Source of the DNA: Oscillospiraceae bacterium
GTDB lineage: Bacteria > Bacillota > Clostridia > Oscillospirales > Oscillospiraceae
Direction of reading: 5' to 3'
Length of the DNA stretch: 64,000 nt
NCBI GenBank assembly: GCA_017465745.1
Contig: JAFTVM010000090.1
Span: 1-64,000, forward strand
In this document: in pieces, positions 58,723-64,000 of the stretch
Numbering within the stretch: position 1 is the first letter of the stretch
Layout: the number at the start of each line of letters is the position of its first letter
Program-made: the position numbers and the translations under genes
The notes under the pieces: generated by a model
What the model saw: only the letters and a program-made list of their open reading frames with translations
What the model was told of the DNA's origin: nothing
Databases searched by the model: none

Positions 58723-59858
58723 TATCGAAGCAGCTTTGCCGGGATCTCCATGGCCATCCGTTCGTAACCCTTTTTGCTGGGGTGCAGATGGTCGCCGGAG
58801 TCGTGTTCCGGGCGGAAATGGTCGGGGTTCTCCGGATCCCGCAGGGCGGCGTCGAAATCGATGCAGCCGTCGATGAGGTCGGTGGTGCGGATGAATTCAT
58901 TGTAGGCGTGGCGCATCTCCTGGCGGAAAGGAGCGTCGGTTCGCCAGCCGCCCATGGGCAGTAGAGTGCCCACATAAACCTGGTAGCCGTAGCCCCTGGC
59001 CTTGGCGATGTAGCCCTTCAGTCCCTCGATGAGCTGATCCACTGTGGGCAGGTCGCTCATGGGGCGGAAGACGTTCTTGTCGGTGCCCACGGGATGGATG
59101 ATGTCGTTGATGCCCTGCTGGATGATGACCACCTCGCCGCCGGTGGTGGGGACCTCGTGGTGGAAGCGGTGGTCGCCGGATAGGCCGTAGCTTTCGTAGG
59201 TCAGGCAGTGGTATTCCCGCAGGATCCGGGAGCCGGAGGTGGCCCGGCGGATGACGGCGGTGTGCTCGTAGCCCTCCCGGAAGCAGCGCATGGCCAGCTC
59301 ATCGGGCCAGTCCTGGGCGGTGATGGAGTCGCCGTAGCAGACGATGGCCCGGTTCTCCGGTTCGGTGAGAACGGCCACATTGCACAGGAAGTAGAACAGG
59401 TGGGTCTTTCTGGAATTGTCGATGCTGATGGCTGCGTTTTCCGTCTGGTCGCCGTTGGCGTAAAGTCCCTCGCTGAGGGCGCCGCAGGCGTAGACCACGG
59501 AGCGCATCAGGGTGAACTCCCCCAGATAGAAGCTGACCTGAACGATCTCCCCGGCGGTGATCTCCACATCAAGGGGATCCGAGGTGATCCGTTCCCCGGC
59601 AGGGATGGTGACGGATGCGTCACCGCCCCGGAAGGAGACGGGATAGAACTTGCCGCCATAGAAAACGGTGGTTTTGGTCAGGGTAATGGGCTCGGTGCCG
59701 CAGTAATTGTCAAAGGTCAGCCGGATGGCGGAGCCGGAGAAGGGGACATGGATGGGATAGCGGACGGTGATATCCCTGGCATAGCGCTCGGGACGGTTTT
59801 CTGCCACGGAAACGGCCTGGCCCCAGACGCTGACCCAGCGGGTATGTTCATTCATCAT
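58722..59858 (-). CDS. SGNH/GDSL hydrolase with N-terminal beta domain
   Basis: 378 residues. An N-terminal beta-sandwich-like region (about 1-165, PIHVPFSGSAIRLTFDNYCGTEPI) precedes an SGNH domain: block I CYGDSITAQDWPDELA near 173 (catalytic Ser), block III QQGINDII near 245 (Asn) and block V DSGDHLHPSKKGYE near 355 (Asp/His). Resembles esterases acting on carbohydrates; no signal peptide is seen. Second gene of a pair with the patatin-like gene, 12 nt downstream. Confidence 0.85.
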   Translation of the reverse strand: MMNEHTRWVSVWGQAVSVAENRPERYARDITVRYPIHVPFSGSAIRLTFDNYCGTEPITLTKTTVFYGGKFYPVSFRGGDASVTIPAGERITSDPLDVEITAGEIVQVSFYLGEFTLMRSVVYACGALSEGLYANGDQTENAAISIDNSRKTHLFYFLCNVAVLTEPENRAIVCYGDSITAQDWPDELAMRCFREGYEHTAVIRRATSGSRILREYHCLTYESYGLSGDHRFHHEVPTTGGEVVIIQQGINDIIHPVGTDKNVFRPMSDLPTVDQLIEGLKGYIAKARGYGYQVYVGTLLPMGGWRTDAPFRQEMRHAYNEFIRTTDLIDGCIDFDAALRDPENPDHFRPEHDSGDHLHPSKKGYERMAMEIPAKLLR

Positions 59859-59870
59859 GATCTCTCCTTA

Positions 59871-60713
59871 TCAAGTATTCAGCCATTCTTTCAGTCTCTC
59901 GATGCAGGCGATGGCGTCAGCCCGGCCGTGGTTGTAGACCTGCTGGACCTTTTCTGGATCCGTTTCCAGGCGGCCGACTTCCAACGCGTGGTCAGGACGG
60001 ATGACGAAGATCTCGCCCGCCTTTTCCAGTTCCAGGATTTTTTCCACAGTCTCATTGTAGCGGATATGCCGCCGGGACATGGCTGCGACGAATCTGGGGA
60101 ATTTCCGGTAAAATAGCTTCACCAGCGCCATGTTCATGGGCTTTTTCCGGTAACTGCGGGGGCGGGTCAGCACCACCACGTTTTTGCCGTAGCCCATCTC
60201 CCGGAATTTTCCGATGGGGATGGCGTCGGTGCAGCCACCGTCCAGGTACCGCTTGTCTCCGATCTGAACGATCCGGGAGCAGAAGGGCAGGGAAGCGGAA
60301 GCCCGGAGAATATCGATCTGTTCCCGCATATCGGTGATGCGCAGATATTCCGCTTCACCGGTGTCCACATTGGAGCAGACGGCGTAGTATGGGGTGGGAT
60401 TGCGCAGAAACGCCGCGTGGTCGTAAATATCCAGCTTGTCCGGCAGCTCGTGGTAGCAGAACTCCACACCCACCAGGTCGCCGGTTTTGATGAGGCTGTG
60501 AATACTCATGAACCGGGGGTCGGCCACATAATTTTTATAGTATCGCAGGCTGCGCCCTTTCTGTCCCGAGAGGTAGGAGCAGCCGTGGATGGCGCCGGCG
60601 GAAACGCCCATGAGACCATCGAAGCGCAAGCCGTGATCCATGAATACATCCAGCACACCGGCAGTGTAAATGCCGCGAACGCCGCCGCCTTCGAGAACAA
60701 GTCCTGTTTTCAT
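59871..60713 (-). CDS. Patatin-like phospholipase family protein
   Basis: 280 residues. The patatin catalytic dyad is visible: oxyanion loop EGGGVRGIYTAGVLD at residues 8-22, nucleophile GVSAGAIHG near 37 (GxSxG), and Asp in LDGGCTDAIP near 165. Probable cytosolic lipid acyl hydrolase (RssA/YjjU-like). Two nearby ATGs; GGGGGT touches the first, so the second is used. First gene of the patatin-SGNH operon. Confidence 0.9.
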   Translation of the reverse strand: MKTGLVLEGGGVRGIYTAGVLDVFMDHGLRFDGLMGVSAGAIHGCSYLSGQKGRSLRYYKNYVADPRFMSIHSLIKTGDLVGVEFCYHELPDKLDIYDHAAFLRNPTPYYAVCSNVDTGEAEYLRITDMREQIDILRASASLPFCSRIVQIGDKRYLDGGCTDAIPIGKFREMGYGKNVVVLTRPRSYRKKPMNMALVKLFYRKFPRFVAAMSRRHIRYNETVEKILELEKAGEIFVIRPDHALEVGRLETDPEKVQQVYNHGRADAIACIERLKEWLNT

Positions 60714-60735
60714 ACACATACCCCCATTTTTATTT

Positions 60736-60764
60736 ATTATATCGTATGGGGAGGAAAAATGGAA
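60736..60764 (-). promoter_or_regulatory. Promoter for the patatin-SGNH operon
   Basis: Minus strand TTCCAT, 17-bp spacer, TATAAT: good -10, weak -35. Confidence 0.5.
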
Positions 60765-60785
60765 GAGACATCCAGGGCGAAATTG

Positions 60786-60814
60786 TTGCACCCATCCGGA
60801 AAATGTGATACCAT
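60786..60814 (+). promoter_or_regulatory. Promoter for the aldo/keto reductase operon
   Basis: TTGCAC, 17-bp spacer, TGATACCAT (extended -10). Confidence 0.55.
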
Positions 60815-60839
60815 GAAAAGAAAACGGCAAGGTGATCTT

Positions 60840-62018
60840 ATGAATTATCGCAATGACAAATACGGCACGCCGCTTTCCATCCTGGGCTTTGGCTGTCTGC
60901 GGTTTGCAAAAAAGGGAAACAGGATCGATATGGAGGCAACGGAAAGACAGATCATGGCGGCTATCCGGGGCGGCGTGAACTATTTCGACACCGCCTATGT
61001 CTACGGCGGCAGCGAGGATGCCCTGGGCAGGATCCTGGAGAAGAATAATGTCCGAAAGGACGTCTGCATCGCCACGAAGCTGCCCCATTACCTCATCAAG
61101 AGCCGGGCCGGTCTGGAACGGCTGTTCCAGGAGGAGCTGAAGCGTCTGCGCACGGACTATGTGGATTACTATCTGATGCACATGCTCACCGATACCGAAA
61201 CCTGGGAGAAGCTGAAAAAGCTGGGCATTGAGGAGTGGATCGCTGAGAAAAAGGCCAGCGGCCAGATCCGCCAGGTGGGCTTTTCCTATCACGGCGGCAG
61301 CGAGATGTTCTGTAAGCTGGTGGACGCCTACGACTGGGATTTCTGCCAGATCCAGTACAACTATCTGGACGAGCATTCCCAGGCGGGCCGGAAGGGTCTG
61401 CACCACGCCCACGCAAAAGGCCTGCCCGTCATCATCATGGAACCCCTGCGCGGCGGCAAGCTGGTGACACTGCTGCCGGAGAAGGCGAAGAAGATCATCG
61501 CGGGTTATACGCCGAAGCGTACGCCCGCCGAGTGGGCCTTCCGCTGGCTGTGGGATCAGAAGGAAGTCACCGTGGTGCTCTCCGGTATGAATTCCGATGA
61601 GATGGTTGCCGAAAACATGGCCACTGCCTCCACTGCCCGGGTGGGGGAACTGACGGATGCCGACCAGAGGATGCTGGGACAGGTGGTGGATGCCATCAAT
61701 GAATCCATGAAAGTCGGCTGCACCGCCTGCGGCTACTGCCAGCCCTGCCCCAAGGGTGTGGATATCCCCGGCGCGTTTGCCTGCTACAACCGGGCCTTCT
61801 CCGAAGGCCGGGGCGCTGCGGTGAAGGAATACCTGAAATGCTCCGCCTTCCGCAAGGACTCCACTGCCGCCTCCAACTGCATCGGCTGCGGCAAATGCGA
61901 GCGCCACTGCCCCCAGGGCATTGAGATCCGGAAAGAACTGGCGGAGGCGGCAAAGGTTCTGGAAACGCCCGTCTATAAGGTGATCCGCAAGGTCATCGAA
62001 CTGGTGAAGGCATTTTAA
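60840..62018 (+). CDS. Aldo/keto reductase with C-terminal ferredoxin-like 4Fe-4S domain
   Basis: 392 residues. AKR barrel (about 1-290) with catalytic Asp/Tyr in NYFDTAYVYGGSE near 50, Lys in CIATKLPHY near 82 and His in YLMHML near 118. The C-terminal extension has CTACGYCQPCPKGVDIP near 300 and CIGCGKCERHCPQGIEI near 350, two 4Fe-4S sites. Family members are predicted oxidoreductases of unknown substrate. AAGGTGAT precedes ATG. The stop overlaps the next start (TAATG). Confidence 0.92.
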   Translation: MNYRNDKYGTPLSILGFGCLRFAKKGNRIDMEATERQIMAAIRGGVNYFDTAYVYGGSEDALGRILEKNNVRKDVCIATKLPHYLIKSRAGLERLFQEELKRLRTDYVDYYLMHMLTDTETWEKLKKLGIEEWIAEKKASGQIRQVGFSYHGGSEMFCKLVDAYDWDFCQIQYNYLDEHSQAGRKGLHHAHAKGLPVIIMEPLRGGKLVTLLPEKAKKIIAGYTPKRTPAEWAFRWLWDQKEVTVVLSGMNSDEMVAENMATASTARVGELTDADQRMLGQVVDAINESMKVGCTACGYCQPCPKGVDIPGAFACYNRAFSEGRGAAVKEYLKCSAFRKDSTAASNCIGCGKCERHCPQGIEIRKELAEAAKVLETPVYKVIRKVIELVKAF

Positions 62019-62458
62019 TGATGGATATTCGAAGCGCGAGAGCGGATGATCTGGATTCGCTGACCCGGTTGGGACTGCAGCTGTGGCCCGACCATGAATT
62101 TGAAGAACTTCGCCATGATTTCGCGGAAATCATGGCGAAGCCGGAGGCTGCTTTTTTCCTGGCAGTTGAAAAAGAGCAGGCGGTGGGCTTTGCCCAGTGT
62201 CAGCTGCGGCATGACTATGTGGAGGGCACGGAAAGCAGCCCCGTGGGCTATCTGGAGGGGATCTTTGTCAAAGCGGATCACCGGGGCCGGGGGCTGGCGG
62301 GAAGACTGCTTGCTGCCTGCGAAAACTGGGCCCGGGAACAGAACTGCAGGGAATTTGCCAGCGACTGTGAGCTTCACAACACTGGGAGCCTGCGGTTCCA
62401 CCTGAACATGGGTTTTGAGGAAGCGGGAAGGATCATCTGTTTTAAGAAAAAACTGTAA
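62018..62458 (+). CDS. AAC(6')-type aminoglycoside acetyltransferase-like GNAT
   Basis: 146 residues. Beyond a generic GNAT fold it carries the AAC(6')-I signature layout: LQLWPDH near 20-27, HDYVEGTESSPVGYLEGIFV near 63-85, RGRGLAGRLLAACENWAREQNCREFASDC, N at HNTGSLRFHLNMGFEEAGRIICFKK at the C-terminus. Family enzymes acetylate the 6'-amino group of aminoglycosides. A chromosomal housekeeping role is equally possible. Tandem ATGs; the first overlaps the reductase stop. Confidence 0.78.
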   Translation: MMDIRSARADDLDSLTRLGLQLWPDHEFEELRHDFAEIMAKPEAAFFLAVEKEQAVGFAQCQLRHDYVEGTESSPVGYLEGIFVKADHRGRGLAGRLLAACENWAREQNCREFASDCELHNTGSLRFHLNMGFEEAGRIICFKKKL

Positions 62459-62470
62459 GGGGTGATGGTT

Positions 62471-63247
62471 ATGCTGTCATTCGGTATGCCGGCGCTGATC
62501 GAGATGGAAGACCTGGAAGCCACCGCTGCCCTGTGCCGGGAGCTGAGGCTGTCTTTTATTGAACTGAATATGAATTTCCCCCAGTATCAGATGGACAGGA
62601 TAGATCTGGCCCGCCTCCGGGAGACCGCACGGCGGTACGGGATCTTCTACACCCTCCATCTCGACGACAATATGAATGTGGCCGACTTCAATCCGGCGGT
62701 GGCGCAGGCCTACCAGAATTCCGTGGTGGAGGCAGTGGCCCTGGCCAGAGAATTGGACATCCCGGTGATCAACATGCACCTGAGTATGGGCGGTGTGGTG
62801 ACGCTGCCGGGGCGGAAGGTGTACCTGTTCGAGCAGTACCGGGAGGAATACATGGCCACCATGGGTGCGTTCCGCGACCGCTGCCACGAAGCGGTTGGAG
62901 ACAGCAGCGTCCGCATCTGTGTGGAAAATACCGCCGGGTATCCTGCCTGGCAGGTGGAGGCCCTGGATTTGCTTCTGGAGTCGGATGCCTTTGGCCTGAC
63001 GCTGGATGTGGGCCACGATTTCTGTTCCGGTGGGGGCGATCTGGAAATCATTCGCCGGCGCAGCAGCCGCCTGCACCACATGCACCTGCACGATGCGGTG
63101 AAACCGAAGCAGGATCATCTGGCCCTGGGCACCGGGCAGCTGGACCTGCGGGACCGGCTGGCGCTGGCACAGCAGTGCGGGTGCACCGTGGTGCTGGAGA
63201 CGAAAACGGTGGCGGCACTCCGGACGTCAGCGGCCTGGCTGATATAA
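62471..63247 (+). CDS. Xylose isomerase-like TIM-barrel sugar phosphate isomerase/epimerase
   Basis: 258 residues. AP endonuclease 2/xylose isomerase-like barrel with metal ligands expected at the Glu in IELNMN near 35, His in LHLDDN near 62, INMHLSMGG, the Glu in CVENTAG near 155, DVGHDF near 180, and HMHLHDAV near 202. Substrate unknown (isomerase/epimerase of sugars or inositols). ATG at eight nt from GGGG is preferred over closer GTG and ATG codons. Third gene of the operon. Confidence 0.82.
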   Translation: MLSFGMPALIEMEDLEATAALCRELRLSFIELNMNFPQYQMDRIDLARLRETARRYGIFYTLHLDDNMNVADFNPAVAQAYQNSVVEAVALARELDIPVINMHLSMGGVVTLPGRKVYLFEQYREEYMATMGAFRDRCHEAVGDSSVRICVENTAGYPAWQVEALDLLLESDAFGLTLDVGHDFCSGGGDLEIIRRRSSRLHHMHLHDAVKPKQDHLALGTGQLDLRDRLALAQQCGCTVVLETKTVAALRTSAAWLI

Positions 63248-63283
63248 GAAAAACCCTTGACCTTGCGGTCAAGGGTTTTTGTG
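63246..63283. terminator. Terminator after the TIM-barrel gene
   Basis: The stem AAAACCCTTGACC pairs with its complement around TTGC, then TTTTT; also placed to end the convergent beta-domain gene. Confidence 0.88.
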
Positions 63284-63928
63284 TCAGAGGCCTTTGCGGA
63301 AGTTCATCCACAGGGGCTGATGCTTGGAGCGTTTCAGCTTCAGCTGCAGGGAGCCGGTGACCCAGAGCTCGTAGCGGCGGGAGCAGATCACATTGTTGAA
63401 GGCGCTGGGTTTCAGCGCGCTGCCGGCAGCCATCTCCTGAAACAGGTTGTATGTATCCTTTCCGATTTCCACCAGATAGATCTCACCGACGCCGCTGTCG
63501 ACCTCAAAATCGTATTTGGCCGGCGTCACATCCACGCCGAAGCGGTAAATGCCGGGGCCCAGGGTTTCCGTGCGAAGGTCGAGGATGGGCACGGGAGGCG
63601 ACAGCATGACCGTCACATTTCCGTTGATCTGCAGCAGATCGCCCTGTTTCAGGGTGATATTGCGGAACCTGTTTGACATGATGCCGCTGGTGACGCCGAT
63701 GGGGTTGCCCATGTTCCAGGCGTTTGCCTTCTTGCTCCTGACGCTGAAATTGCCGCCGCCGGATGCTGCGATCAGGTCGCACCGGCCCGGGCGGATCTCC
63801 ACGCCGACTTCATAGATGCCGGTGCTCAGTATGCGCTGCTCTTCATAGTCTCCGTTGCGCATCAGTGTTGCGATCAGAACGCAGCAGAAAATAATGAATA
63901 CGCCGATGAACATCATCTCGTCTGTCAT
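63284..63928 (-). CDS. Membrane-anchored protein with duplicated beta domain
   Basis: 214 residues. One N-terminal TM helix (MMFIGVFIIFCCVLIATLM) followed by two copies of a pattern GIYxxGVxxxPxxxDxxxxSGxGxxxV (about 37-62 and 126-150), a motif seen in many uncharacterised Firmicute surface proteins. The C-terminus is basic (LKLKRSKHQPLWMNFRKGL). AGGAGGTG lies seven nt before ATG. Function unknown. Confidence 0.75.
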   Translation of the reverse strand: MTDEMMFIGVFIIFCCVLIATLMRNGDYEEQRILSTGIYEVGVEIRPGRCDLIAASGGGNFSVRSKKANAWNMGNPIGVTSGIMSNRFRNITLKQGDLLQINGNVTVMLSPPVPILDLRTETLGPGIYRFGVDVTPAKYDFEVDSGVGEIYLVEIGKDTYNLFQEMAAGSALKPSAFNNVICSRRYELWVTGSLQLKLKRSKHQPLWMNFRKGL

Positions 63929-63959
63929 CCGCTACACCTCCTGTACATTTTTTGTATTT

Positions 63960-63987
63960 ATTATACCGAAACAGCATGAAATATCAA
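63960..63987 (-). promoter_or_regulatory. Promoter for the duplicated beta-domain gene
   Basis: Minus strand TTGATA, 16-bp spacer, TATAAT, close to the window end. Confidence 0.6.
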
Positions 63988-64000
63988 TACCGCAATTGAA

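Overview
The window looks like chromosomal backbone of a Gram-positive, endospore-forming Clostridia bacterium, most likely in or near the Oscillospiraceae. The evidence is a GC-rich genome with SigA-type promoters and strong GGAGG ribosome binding sites, sporulation genes (spoIVA, spoIIR, spoVAD, spoVAE), HprK, IreB, AddAB, a T-box in front of pheST, and a two-domain acyl-CoA dehydratase activase. I see no prophage, transposase, CRISPR array or plasmid functions. The genus is inference.

Layout. 1-5 kb: a tRNA-Phe/Gly/Cys cluster with a hairpin in every spacer, glutamine synthetase, adenosine deaminase, a NadM-like nucleotidyltransferase, an esterase and a Nudix hydrolase. 5-13.8 kb: plsY copy 1, an Rlu pseudouridine synthase with hprK, rpmB, a one-gene ABC exporter, the der-plsY-gpsA operon, and yceD-rpmF behind a full-consensus promoter. 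14-24.8 kb: spoIVA, a PH-domain protein, a YfhO membrane protein, a 1,408-residue activase, a small PQ-loop-like membrane protein and an M20 peptidase. 24.8-29.5 kb: a divergent pair, a membrane Ser/Thr kinase with extracytoplasmic FN3-like domains opposite a zinc-ribbon/acidic-repeat/TM/Big_2 protein, then a DUF378 protein. 29.6-38 kb: ispE, spoIIR, addB, addA. 38-41.6 kb: a 59-residue Asn/Gln-rich small gene with spoVAE and spoVAD, divergent from a GNAT-MATE pair. 41.7-47.5 kb: an NlpC/P60 hydrolase, a small conserved protein, ireB, and pheST behind a Phe T-box. 47.5-55.5 kb: an M32 carboxypeptidase, nnrD, a lipoprotein, an endoA/mazF toxin without an antitoxin, an unknown gene, exonuclease III, and a comEA/response regulator/histidine kinase/GerMN-lipoprotein operon. 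55.5-64 kb: a D,D-carboxypeptidase homologue lacking its active site, a family 4 uracil-DNA glycosylase, an EamA transporter, patatin and SGNH hydrolases, an aldo/keto reductase-AAC(6')-like-TIM barrel operon, and a duplicated beta-domain membrane protein.

How the parts connect. Phospholipid precursor synthesis (gpsA and two plsY) sits with ribosome assembly (der, rpmF, rpmB). Sporulation genes are spread out, and several carry recognisable compartment-specific promoter motifs: SigF-like before spoIIR, SigG-like before spoVAD and separately before the Asn/Gln-rich gene. The pheST T-box can be checked against the tRNA-Phe gene at the start of the window: specifier UUC matches anticodon GAA, and the T-box UGGU matches the ACCA 3' end.

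The most unusual items are the Asn/Gln-rich small gene, the kinase/Big_2 divergent pair, the D,D-carboxypeptidase pseudoenzyme, two genes whose start codons lie directly behind terminator T-tracts, the dispersed TGTCATTGCG palindrome (one copy placed as a terminator), and a chromosomal AAC(6')-like acetyltransferase.
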